Source of the DNA: Lytechinus pictus
Lineage: Eukaryota > Echinodermata > Echinoidea > Temnopleuroida > Toxopneustidae
DNA: 64,000 bases
Assembly: GCF_037042905.1 (NCBI RefSeq)
Contig: NC_087247.1
Location: 61,961,920 to 62,025,919, forward strand
Direction of reading: 5' to 3'
Shown: positions 1-13,100 of the stretch, in pieces
How positions within the stretch are numbered: position 1 is the stretch's first letter
How the letters are laid out: the number at the start of each line of letters is the position of its first letter
Translations under genes and position numbers: made by a program
The notes under the pieces: generated by a model
Seen by the model: only the letters and a program-made list of their open reading frames with translations
What the model was told of the DNA's origin: nothing
The model's database searches: none

Positions 1-781
1 GTGTTCTTCCAAAGTCAATATTTTCTGGTTTAATCTTGTCAATTACTAAAAAGTAAAAGATAAATCATGAGTTCCGTCTTGGTCCTGAATGATCGACGCC
101 TGGTGATTTCACACCAAAATACTCAGTACAGTCCCATGTACTCATTTTCGTGTTTGAAATAAGTTTGAAGCCACTTTAGGTAGTGTCAATCTTTTAGGAC
201 CAAGAATGGACTGATAATTTATCTTTTTAGTTTAATCAGCTGACCATATTAATCCACTTTTAAGAAAATATGGACTTTTCATGTTCTTTGGAATATGAAT
301 TTTACCAGTTTAATAGCAGTTGAGTGGAGGTTGTCTGTCTTGTGTTTCAACATTCCAGATCAACACTCTCTGATCGGGGTAGCTGTGTTTTTTGACGTAA
401 TTGATTACATGAAATAATCCTGAAAAACTATTCTGTTCAACAAAATTCTGTTCCTGTTCTCATCTCATTTCCATTTTTTTTTTCTTTGGTAATTGTTATT
501 TTATTTAATTTGAAATGAAGAGAGAAAGAAAGTTAAGTAAAAGAAATTTATACAACATTTTTATAACCATTCTTTTTAAAAACAAATTTGTTTCAATGTA
601 ACAAACATTGGTTATGACGAATGTTACGTGGTTCAGGGCTAGTGATCTTTTTTATTATAGTGTTTTTGTAATTTATTTAGTCGTACATTGCCGAACCCTG
701 AACCAAACCAAAGTTCAGAAAAAAATTCTCGAACTCTACCGAGCCGAACCAAACTCGAACATGCCGCCTGACTTGCAGCAC

Positions 782-1465
782 TAGGGGATATGTACGTGAT
801 TCAATAAATTTCAATAGAAGTCCAGTTTTAATGTTATAGAATTTCATAAACAGATTATTTAAAATGAAAAAGGGGGTGAGTCCGAAAGATTTGAATTTAT
901 AGCCCCCCCCCCCCTTCCAGCGGAATCAAAATGGAGAAAATTTGAGGTTACAAAATCATGAAGCTGATTCGAACTCAACAGGTTTACAGGTCATGCATGT
1001 GGCACACACCGAGCAAGGGCAGGGATTCACGGAAACCCATTTTCAAGCACAATGATTGGCTCTTCCAGGGAATTAGGAGTAATTTGATCATGTACCACCG
1101 GTTTGGGGCGTTCTCATTCACATTCCAACTCTTTTTATAATTAGGCCGACTTCGTTGTAAAGGATAACTCTTTATGAAGCATAATTCCAATTGATATAAA
1201 ATATATAAATTGAAATTGAACAATATTTTATTTATCCAACGATATTCAAATAATATTGATTTCGACTCATGTGGACGTGAACAAACGAAATACATCCTCC
1301 AAAACGTTCAAACAATCAACTTTAACCGCCATATATTATTTGTAGTTTTGAAATGAATATCTTCGGATGGATTGTTCAATTATATTTGTACAATGTATCA
1401 GAACTATGTTTCATAAATGTTGATTGTGTACTTCTATTGAAATCTATTGAATCACGTACCCCTCC
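782..1465. mobile_element. TIR element, about 0.7 kb, non-autonomous
   Basis: Arms 783-820 and 1431-1464 are inverted copies; the core GTACGTGATTCAATA is followed by AATTTCAATAGAAG with one or two mismatches. No transposase is seen inside. Confidence 0.6.
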
Positions 1466-3320
1466 CAACCTAAGGTGTATTTCCCAATCGCCATAAAGAA
1501 AGATTATTCAGCCACCATCACATTAGCAGTAGACCCATCCATCCATCAATATTAATTTAATTCGCTCTGAATATTTGACTTCTTTTCGCCAATACCAACC
1601 CCCCCCCCACACACACACACACACAAATAAAGGGTTAAGGACTAAGGAATGATGTGTTCGATGATATATTTAATGTACAAATAAAATCACTTTTAATTTT
1701 TTGAGAAAATTGCATTTTGGGGAAGCAATATATGGTCACATGACCGATGGAGGAGCTGCTCGAGTGCTCGTACATGTACACATATGTGATGTCATAAGAT
1801 CAAATTTAAAAGAAAATCATGACTTTTCTTTTATGGATTTTCATCAAACCTTCAATATTTTTTTCTTTTTTTTCTTTTATTAAAACCAACTTATAGTCGG
1901 GATTCAATTTCCCCTTTAAAACTAAATTTTGCAGTTAAATATTTGAAGTCTACTTCATGACCATTGCTACATGTATTTGCCGTTTGATCACAAACCTGTG
2001 TGTTACGACGCCCTGCTGTTTTAAACTTGAGTATGTTTTTTTTTTTTGGGGGGGGGTGGGCAAATTATTGTTGGCTATTACAATGTAGGTGGACAGTCAC
2101 ATACATAGAATTGTACATAATTAGATTAACAGATCTATAGCAGTGACATGATAAAAAATAAAAACTCATTACAACACTTCAAATTAACATTGTTTCTAAA
2201 GGCTTAAAATTTCACCCATCTCAAACAAAAAATGGACGTTACATGTAAAATTTTCATCTTTGAGTAAAATATCTTTTGGAAATCTTTTCTAAATTTCTCT
2301 GTTTGAATCTGAAAACTACTATTATTTTGTATTCTGTTGCTCTGGAAACAGTTGTGCCCGGGGATCAAAGCAAAATATTTCCAGGACCCCACTGGTTTCA
2401 AGTCTGTCATTGGTTAATGCTATTTATGCCATCTCCTGTCGATCACCCCCCCCCCCCTCTCTTTCTACCATGTCTACAGGTAATTCAGTTTGTCTTGTAT
2501 TTAGTTTTGAAGAAGTTTGTTTCCTTTGAAAAAGGTAGGATGAAAAAAAAGGAATTAGTAGGCCTAGTGTTATTGAGTACTGTACATGTAGGTGTTATAG
2601 TTAATACAGTCTTGTTATCTTTAAATAATGTTCTCTGGGCCATTGAACAAAACATTTTTTTTAATTGTGTGTTTGCGATACAAGTTAGAGTAAATCGGAT
2701 TTTCTTTAGCATTCCTGGTATTGTGATTATGAATGAAACAGTTCGAAGTGAACAAGCGATTATAATGTTTGGTAAAAAAGTTATGAGATGTACATGTACA
2801 TGTAGATTGAACTGCATGAACATTGCTGTTCACGTTCATTGTGAAAATATCTTTTATCTTGTTCTGTCTATTCTGATAATATGCAATAAAACTATGAGAC
2901 ACTACATGTACATATCTATTACATACATGTACATGTATGTCATTCCATCCATGATTCCTTGGATTTCTGCTACATTATAGGTCAGATAGTTTGTAATTGT
3001 ATGCAATAATTTAATATTTTGATGTACAATATTCTTATATCTTGTCTTGATCTAGAATTTCAAATTCCTGGTTGGATGGTTGAAAAGTCTTGAGTACAGT
3101 ATACATGTTCAAAGGGGTGGTTTCATGCAATTTGCTGATGTCATTAACAAGTGTTATTTATATTTCAGAGTTTATTGCATTCTATTTTTCTCATCACTTT
3201 AATTTTTCATTGAATATTTTTGGTAATTTATACCTATTTTCAATGATTGTGGAGATTTGAATTGCAATGATATGAAGTTACCTGAGATGTCAAGGTAGTT
3301 TAATACATCTCCCAGATCTT

Positions 3321-3921
3321 TAAAGGTCAAGTCCACCCCAGGGAAATGCTGACTTTAATAAATAGAGAAAAATCAAACTAGCATAGTGCTGAAAATTTCA
3401 TCAAAATCGGATGTAAAATAGAAAGTTATGACATTTTAAAGTTTCGCTTATTTTTCACAAACAGTGATATGCACAACTAGGTGAGTCAGTCGATGATGTC
3501 CATCACTCACTATTTCTTTTGTTTTTTATTGTTTGAATTATACAATATTTCATTTTTTATAGATTTGACAATAAGGACCAACTTGACTAAACCATATAGT
3601 ATTAAGCAATGCTGATTCCACATGTTCAGGGAGGAAATAATTGTTGTATCACTTGACAATGAGGAGAAAATTACAATACCGGTATTTCATATTTCATATA
3701 ATAAAATCCAAAAGAAATAGTGAGTGGATGACGTCAGAGTCTCCTCATTTGCATACCAGCCAGGATGTGCATATAACTGATTTGTGAAATCAAGCAACAC
3801 TTTAAAATGTCATAACTTTTTTATTTTACATCCGATTTTGATGAAATTTTCAGTGTTATGCTTGTTGGATTTTTCTCTTTTTATTCAAATCAACTTTTTG
3901 TTGGGGTGGACTTGTCCTTTA
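3321..3921. mobile_element. Foldback MITE abutting GPD1 exon 2
   Basis: Inverted arms of about 190 bases start AAAGGTCAAGTCCACCCC and share the core TTTCATCAAAATCGGATGTA. The right end is about 30 bases before the exon 2 acceptor. A half copy lies at 43672-43891. Confidence 0.8.
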
Positions 3922-3950
3922 ATATTTCAATGATGTCTATTTTGTTATAG

Positions 3951-4128
3951 GGGCTCAGCCATTGCCAGGATTGTTGGTAAGAATGCTAAGAAGCATCCTG
4001 AGTTTGAAGATGTTGTCTCTATGTGGGTATTTGAAGAGATGGTGAATGGAAAAAAATTGACAGAGATCATCAATACTACCCATGTTAATGAGAAATATCT
4101 TCCAGGCCACACTCTGCCAGATAATGTG
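3951..4128 (+). CDS. GPD1: GPD1 exon 2
   Basis: The acceptor is TTTGTTATAG before 3951 and the donor is GTAAGT at 4129. The first base completes a split Trp codon (phase 2), then 59 codons run from GSAIARIVG to [10 protein letters not shown]. This carries the end of the dinucleotide-binding GxGNWG loop and the first Rossmann segment. A foldback transposon ends only about 30 bases before this exon. Confidence 0.96.
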
Positions 4129-7100
4129 GTAAGTGGAAACACTTCAAGAACATATCAGATTTGAATACATGTATGTACATCATGAAATGTACCTGTCCCC
4201 CTCCTTCCCACCCTCCCCCCCCCAAAAAAAAAAAAAAAAAAACAATCATGATCTTCATTACATGTATGATACCTATCTTTTTTAATGACAACAAGTAACT
4301 CCAAGTTTTTACTGGGGAATTATTTTATGAATTAAACCAGTGACTTCGGGAATAGAAGCCGTGATTGTGAACTAGTAAACAGCACTTTCATCATTGAGTA
4401 CCTTTAAATGTAATTGATTATTCGTGTTGGCATCCATGGGTTAGTAGTTTCAGGTTACATTGTAAGCAAACATGTACATGTACATGTGTAGGCATGTGCA
4501 TGAACATATTGTGGGAGCTACATGTATTTCATCAAATATAGAAAAAATAATATGAAGATACACAAGGTTGATTGCCATAGTTTGATTCCAGATAACCTTT
4601 TCAATCTTTTTGATAACTTCACATGCATGCATGTACATACTAACCCTTTTTCAGATATGTATGACCAGTTATCTCTTGATATATCTACCCATACATGTAT
4701 ATCTGTTATGAATGATTGATGTACAGCCTGTGTGTATTGAAGGCATGTTGTAGTCAAAACATAGAGACTACATATGTATATGATCTTTTATTTCAAAGTA
4801 CTGGTATATTGATACTGTCAGACTTCTGGATCAGTGGCCAATTTTCTAGCCAGTGTTTTCAAAAAGAGAACTGAACTTGTCTTTATTCAAAATAAATTAA
4901 TGTTGATTTTAGCAGCATGATAGAATAAGTCCCTGCATAGTCATAGTAGATCAGGGATTGTATTCAGATTTTTTGGTAAAACTAAAGGTCAAAGTCAGAT
5001 ATTTTGATTTATTTGTGAGAGGCTTTTTTTTAAATTATTTATGAATGATTTGTTCATTACAACTCCACATTTACTTTTAAGTTTTTACTGTTTTTTTATT
5101 TCTTATTACAATAACTTCCGTTGATATTAATTGTACATTTTGCAGCACAAGCTCAAATACTGCCTATAATAGAGACAGGGGTTTTACTGTATGAAGAGTC
5201 ATCAATGGCGGTATAAAGCCAGAATAATACCCCCCACAAAAAAAATCTTCACTTGTCTCACTGTTAAAGATAAATGCATGTATTTTTGTGGAGCAGTTTA
5301 ACAGTAACACAAAAAAGGACTAGAAACTTTGCAGATAAATTACTTACTGCTGACATCAATGTAATTTGTAAACTACATGTAAACAACTGACAGTTCATAA
5401 AAGTTACTTTTTCATAAACTTACTTAAATTAATTAGTTTTATTACAAGGAACACCATCCAATTTACCTGACCTATCAGACATTTCTATGGATTTTTCATA
5501 TAGTCAGGTTACATGATTTCCCAATTATTCATTTCAAGTAAGACATAGGAAAGCTTTTATTAATGCTATAGCCTAAACAGCCAAAAAGTTGTACATTTGA
5601 ACAAGATGACGAGAAGCTTAATGTCCTCCTTGAGGTACACGAATATAGAGGATCAATGCCTTAATAAGTGACACAAATTTTTGGACTCTGATTACAAAAC
5701 TATTGCCCCACCTCCTGAATCAAATGTGTATCTCATAGCGATAAAAGAAATATGTGTTTTATTTCATTAAAAAATTTTGTTCTCCATTTCTTTTCTCATC
5801 ATTATTAGGTTGCTATTCCTGAAGTAGCTGAAGCGGCCAAGGGAGCCAGGTTACTAATCTTTGTACTACCTCATCAATTTGTACCTAAAGTTTGTGAGTC
5901 ATTGAAGGGGAAGATAGACCCAGATACCATTGCAATCTCTCTTATTAAGGTGAGTCAGTTTTTTTTATACGCCGTCCTACGGGAAGTATTGGAGACTAAG
6001 CCTGAGTCATATCGATTATTTTGAAAACCGGTGTTCGACAGCTTTAATTCGATCGAACATCGATGAATCAAATTTTGAAGGCGCGGCGGGAAAATCGAGT
6101 CCATATTTTTTTTGATCCGGCCGTCGCGTCAATGCGCTATGCACGCATTGCATGCACTGACGGTATGCGCTGGCTGGGTGAGCGTTGCACAAGCAGATGA
6201 CAGAGCAAAGTTCGTTTGTATTTTCCATGATCACAAAACACAAAAAAGCCGGGGACCAATGCAGAATTCTTCGCAAAATATCATCAACAATGATATTTGC
6301 AGATGACAATATATAAGTTTAAAATGAAACAATATCAAAGACATGAATCACGCAGAGTCGATCCGAACGATTTTCGGTCAACTAGCATTCGCGGTCCAGA
6401 CTCGCACACACCAGCCCCGCCCGCAGCCCCGGCCAGCGCCAGCAAAAAAGTGCAACCAGCGGGAGCACTGTAACTTGCCTGAGATTGTGTAGTTATAGAT
6501 CCAAAATGAGCTCCAAATTGACGGGAATAAATACGTAATTTTCTATGGATGGTCATTTGAATTGGTATTCAATGCTGATATAACGATTGTGAGGAAAGAT
6601 TGTGGAATATGAATAATGACGATGTTCGAGAATTAATCCTGATATGATAATCCATAGTTTCTTAATTTTAGACACAAGACAAGATCAGAGCATGCGATCG
6701 AAATAAATATGTCTCGGATCGAGCACTAAATTCATATTAATTATTATTGGATGTTAAATAATTACGATTTAATAAGATTTTATGGCCATACAATGTCAGC
6801 AAAGCATGTCATGTTCATATGTATTTATAAGTATAAGTATTTATAGTATTATACTGGCATTATTTTTTATTTTTATTCCATCTCTGGCCTGGACGTCTCT
6901 GGAGCTAGCTAGCTCCGAGAAAAAGAAGCACAATGCGCATGCGCGTTCGTTGACGTAGGACATATTTTCCATTCATGAAAATCAGAGCCCGAAGTTGGGC
7001 ACAAAATTAGCTTCAAATTGATGGAAAAAAATATCACGCAATTTACTCTGTTTTGTCATGTAAAATGTTATTATATGGAGATATTACGATCTTGAAAAAG

Positions 7101-10100
7101 TTTCTGCATGTTGACAATGTTCGAGAATCAATCCTGACGTGATAATTTTTTTTTTTAGACCAGTGCACTCGCTCAAGTTGATCGTCATGTGATGTCCATC
7201 ATTGAAAATTGAAACAAAATACAAACGTTTCACATCAAGCTCTAAATTCATATTAATGATTATCATATGCAAATTATTGTCAAATATTACGATTAAATAA
7301 TGTTCTATGGTCATGATATTAATATTGTTCATGACAGCAAGGTTTATTTTATGTTGATTGCGTCAATTTTCCGGCCATTTTCTGTTTTGATTAAAGCACA
7401 GTACAGCGCATGTGCTGCACGATCGATGACTTCCATTCATGAATTCATCGTGCATAAATTATCTCGGCACGAGCAGACGAGTAAGACTCGAACTATGATC
7501 GAAATAAACTTCAAATTAATGGTGAATAGGCATCATAATTACACAATCGGTTTCATTTTGGGGGGAATACAAATCAAGTAAGTAGTAGTCAAGTTGGACA
7601 TTTCTGTTTATTTTGATGATTGATTGTGGGATCCAAACGAATCGGCCGGCCGACGTATTTTTATTATTTTTTTTCGATGCACCGATTTTGCAAAATCTGC
7701 ACTGGCGCTCGATGACATCGATCGAACACCGATTTTAAAATCGATTCGACTCAGGCTTATTGGAGACCTTTCGTTTTCTATGACGAGCCATGTGGACGTA
7801 CGAGATTAAGGAATTTTGGGAGCGCTGCGCATGCGCGAAGTAATCTGTGACGAGCCTTCTCGTTAACTGCCCAAATTTGTGACTCGTATTTGAGGGTTTT
7901 GACGTTCGGTGTCATAGTGCTCGAACGAGCGCTAGTTCGTACATGATGACGTCATCCAAGCTTAGCAAAAATGAATGAAGCCGCATCAACATTCGAGTTT
8001 TGTTGATTCAGCAGGGCTGTTAAACTGCAAATTACTGCTTGTTAGTGTTACCAGCTTTTCCATTACATTTAGTGTGTCCTGTTTTCAGACACTACATATC
8101 CGATAGGTAATTGATGTTCTATTTCCAAACAACTGTGTTTTTTTTTTTTTGCTTTTTGCGCAAGAGTGCAAATGTTGCACCCACAGTCGCCCCACTGGTT
8201 CGTACGTGATGCTACGCCTGATTCTCCGGCCGAGCATTGGCCCACGGCCCGCTCGCTATCACGCTGGTATTATGCTGTGGCCTGGTACGGGTACGTCGAC
8301 TTAAATCGAAACTGTTTTCATCAATGTACGAACGTGATACTGAACGAGCGGTGTCACCACTTCCGGTGAACTAGGACTACGTTGCAGTCGCAGACAATCG
8401 CGAAAGCTCCTTATTGTATCATGCTCGGTGTCCGTCCGTTCATCTGTCCGTTAACTTTTCCTTGTAAACGCAGAGCTGCCAAGTAGTACGATTTTTGTCT
8501 CGCCTGCATAGCAGAGCGAGACTATAGGCGCCACTTTTCCGACGGCGACGGCGTCAACATCAAATCTTAACCTAAGGTTAAGTTTTTGAAATGACATCAT
8601 AACTTAGAAAGTATATGGACCTAGTTCATGAAACTTGGACATAAGGTTAATCAAGTATTACTGAACATCCTGCCTGAGTTTCAGGTCACATGACCAAGGT
8701 CAAAGGTCATTTAGGGTCAATGAACTTAGACCATGTTGGGAAAATTATTTTCAAAATCTTAACCGAAGGTTAAGTTTTTAAATGACATCATAACTTAGAA
8801 AGTATATGGACCTAGTTCATGAAACTTAGGCATAAGGTTAATCAAGTATTAGTGAACATCCTGCCTGAGTTTCAGGTCACATGGCCAAGGTCAAAAGTCA
8901 TTTAGGGTCAATGAACTTTGGCCAAGTTGGGGGTATTTGTTGAATTACCATCATAACTTTGAAAGTTTATGGATCTAGTTCATAAAACTTGGGATATAAG
9001 AGTAATCAAGCATCACTGAACATCCCCTGTGAGTTTCAGGTCACAGAACCAAGTCAAAGGTCAGTTAAGGTCAATAAACTTAGGCCATGTTGGGGTAATT
9101 GTTGAAGTGCCATCATAACTTTGAAAGTTTATGGATAGAGTGAATGAAATGTGGACATGGGTGTAGTTGACAGTCTTAAGTCTCCGTTCAAATGTCATTT
9201 ATGGTCAATGAACGTGGTATTATGTCATTATATGAATGATGTTTTTGTGAATGATTATTTTATAGTAGTTTTCAAAGTTAGCACTGCTGCTATATTAAAT
9301 TGCGTAATGCAGGCGAGACTGCCAGAGGCGTTCCACTTGTTCCGTATTTAGTACGTTTTTGCAACCAAAATACGGCAGTACGTTTTTTCTTTAAAAAATA
9401 CGTTTTTTGTATTTAAAAAAAAAAAAAAAAAAATCAAAATTTATTGAGAAAATCATCTCTATATGTCTCTATTTCATAAAACGTACACAAATATGGTTAT
9501 TAGATCAATGTAATTTCAGGTAACTTGTTTTTTTTTCAATCATTTTGTAAAAACCAGGGTGAGATATACACAAGTTTCAATGTTTTTTTTTTTTTTCATC
9601 TGCAAGAGCAGTGCACATTTTAGCTTGCATGCAGCTTGAGCGCCGTGATGGGCGAGTGCGCCAAGCATTTTATTATGAAATACACTTTTTCGGAGAAAAA
9701 TACAAAATATTTATCTCACACGGTAAAAATACTGATTTTTTTGTCAAAATACCGATTTTTGGGGATAAGAATACTGAAAATGCAAAATACAACTTGGCAG
9801 CTCTGTTAAAACGCAATAACTACAGTTTGACTTAATAAAGCTCATATAATTCAGTGTGTATGATACTAGCATGGATCCCAGGAAGCCTATTGACAAAATC
9901 ATATAGATTTTTTCATTTTAGTGCATTTTTTGGCAACCCCGCTTTTTAAATCTGAAGTAAGCCACCGCATGCTCTTGAAATAGGGCACTGATCCCGCAAT
10001 TTGAAGAGTGAAATTAGGGTTTTCAGCTGGGATTTTTGGTGAGTGACAGTGCCTGAGTATATTGTATTTGGTGCGTGTTGTAGTGGTAATTGACTGTGCT

Positions 10101-13100
10101 GCACTCAGTGGCTGTGCTAGCGTGCTTGACGTTAGCTGTCGGGCTGCGATGCATTCAAATTTTCATAAAATAATTTTTAGTGAGTTTTTGTCTCACCCAC
10201 CAGAGGTGAAGGCGAGACTTAGGGATCCAAATGTCGTCCGTCGTCCGTCTGTCACAAACCTTATGACACATAACTCCACAACCGTAAGTCGCTTTTCAAC
10301 CAAACTTGGATGGTAGATGGACTTGGGGGACCTGCATGTTATGCTGCAGTCGGAGGTCACAGGGTAAGGTCAAAGGTCATTTTCAGGTCAACGTTAAAGT
10401 TTACATGCAAGACTCTCTTATGACACCTAACTCCGTAACCATAAGTCACTTTTCAACCAAACTTGGATGGTAGATGGACTTGGGGGACCTGCATGTTAGG
10501 CTGCAGTCAGAGGTCACATGGTAAGGTCATAGGTCATTTTCAGGTCAACGTTAAAGTTTACATGCAAGACTCTTATGACACCTAACTCCGCAACCGTAAG
10601 TCACTTTTCAACCAAACTTGGATGGTAGATGGACTTAGGCGACCTGCATGTTATGCTGCAGTCGGAGGTCACATGGTAAGGTCAAAGGTCATTTTCAGGT
10701 CAACATTAAAGTTTACGTGCAAGGCTCTTATGACAAGTGTTATTCCATCCCAGTCATTTCACAATGAAGTTTCGATACAATTCTGTTGCGTGCCCTCGCA
10801 AATCACAATATTTCTGGTTATTTTCATAAGTGGACGAGACACAAAATCGCTTTTGCCTTGTTATCAAATAAAAATTTAAAATAGAAATTATGAAAAGGAT
10901 TCTTAAGTACAATTTTTTTTTCAAATTTGATAAATTACATCCTGCCTTATAAAGCTCTTCAATTTGATGGACAAAATTAATGTCCAGTTAAGTTAATACC
11001 TGAGATACAATTTAGACAATAAGCATTAAATGACCAATAATCATTTAACAATAACAATGAAGAAAAATAAATAGCAATTGAATAAACAATGTTAAACATT
11101 GAATTAATTTGTAAATAAGCAGGACAAACTGCGATGCAAAACCATGTGCTGAATCATAAAAAAAAATGGCTCTTGAAAACTGAAAATAGCTCTGGTAAAA
11201 TGAAAAATGGCTCTCAAATTTGTTTTCAAAATGGCTCCCTGAAAATAAAAAGTAATTTCAGCACTGATCTGCCAGGGTAAAAAATAGTCAACAAGTAACA
11301 TCTTAAGAATACTCTGGGAAGAATTTTCCACTTTCCCTGAAACTGGTGATATGTGATTCTTAGTATTAATTTGAAATATATGTATTGTAAAGAAAATGCT
11401 AAAAAGTACTGAGTTTTATACCAGATAAAGTGTTTTCACATTTCTCAGAGGGCTGTACAGGACTTCAATTAATCCAAGGCCATCAAAAGCCATGATCGTT
11501 GATTTTCTTTTGATTGACCTCATTGTCTCTCTTATTGGCCTTTGAATTTTTTTTTTTTCAATTACTACTATAATCAAGAAATGTGGAAAAGTGGCCTTAT
11601 AAATCCTAAAAGTAGTGATAGTTAAGGCCATCTCTGTGGTGTTATTTTCAGGGTCTAATGCCCCCTGATAATTCAGACACAGAAATCATCATGGAGGTCA
11701 ATTTAATACTGTACAGGAATTATTACCCCATGGAATGTATTTTTTTTTAGATTCATAGACACTTACTACATGTATCTAATTCTGCAGTGTTTTTCAACTC
11801 TGAGAAGAAAAAAAGAATGCATTACAAATAAACATTATACAGTAGGTTTCAAAGTGAATCATTTTGTAATTTAAATTGCTGTTCATTGTTTTCATGGGTA
11901 TTCCATTCATGTATGTTATAGGATGAACATATTTGTTGAAGAAAAGCTTATATCATGAATGATATGGGGGGGGGGGGTGTGTCATTATGAAATTTTATAA
12001 TAGTACAAGCTCTCAAACTTGTACTCATATGCATATTTTCTTGGAGGTATATTTTCCTTGAATATGGATGCTCATGTCCATAATCCAACAATTGCTTTAA
12101 GAGCTAAAATGGACTTCAGACTTGCATACAAAGTTATAATTATCATTTTAGCATACTCTGATTTTCCATTATTTGACTTTGATCACATCTGTTGGTACCA
12201 TATTCACACAAACAAATATGCATAATGGTTTTGTCTGTTTTATTTTTCCTTTACATGTGTTCTGCAGATGATAATTTGAAATGAAAAAGTGAAAAAACAG
12301 GTACTCCATAGCATTCATATGGTGTTTTGTTTGTTTTTTGTTTTTTTTACATGAAAATAATTCATACATGTAGGTTGGTTATAATAAACTCCATCTGCAA
12401 GTTGAATCTTTTGTATGAATCAATCCATTGACTTCATGAAATTAGATAAATTAGAAACTCAGTTAAAGTCAGTGAATATATTGATAAACATTTCTTGCAT
12501 ACATCATTACCATTAGCAGTATTTATGTAGTACTTAGCCAGTTTAAATCCTTTGAAAATGGAAGTAAGGCACTATGACATTCTTTACATTTTAAAAGAGA
12601 AAAAAAAATCAGAAGTAGGCCCATGTAATTATTTTTCTAATAAATTGTACACTTGCATAATATGAAAGCACTGAGTGGAAAGTTTGATTTACATGTAATA
12701 CTTCATGTAAAATGCAAGGAAATTGACATTATGTTCAAGTAAAACATATATACATATATGTTGATATTATGGGAGTAGAATATTGTCATTCATGAATTTT
12801 AGGAAGTGTATTTGAAGTAATGATAACTTTGATAGTTGATGTTTGGGTTTTATATGGGCATTTTCACGGTAACTGACATTACACGGCACAATGTTTTCAC
12901 ACCTTTCATTGTGTGTATCTCTAAAACAACAAATGATGGGAGTTTGCTTTTGATAGAGTTAATAAAGTGAACCTTGCTGTTAAGCCTGAGTCATATCGAT
13001 TATTTTGAAAACCGGTGTTTGACAGCTTTAATTCGATCGAACATCGATGCATCGAAATTTGAAGGCGGGGAAAATCGAGTCATTTTTTTTGCTCCGGCCG

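Larger units (their letters stand above)
1..3950. other. Upstream or intron 1 sequence of GPD1, no exon found
   Basis: This is AT-rich non-coding DNA with poly-C/CA runs near 1600, ACATGTA repeats near 2790-2940, a TIR element (782-1465) and a foldback element (3321-3921). I looked for an exon ending in a GSGNW-like codon run with a phase-2 donor and found none. Confidence 0.8.

Noticed and set aside
2276..2980. 234-codon open frame in the GPD1 upstream region
   Set aside because: It has poly-Pro and Cys-Thr or Met-Tyr runs produced by poly-C and ACATGTA repeats, no family resemblance, and overlapping antisense frames of similar length.
1..3950. GPD1 exon 1
   Set aside because: No GSGNW-like codon run with a phase-2 donor was found; it most likely lies upstream of the window.
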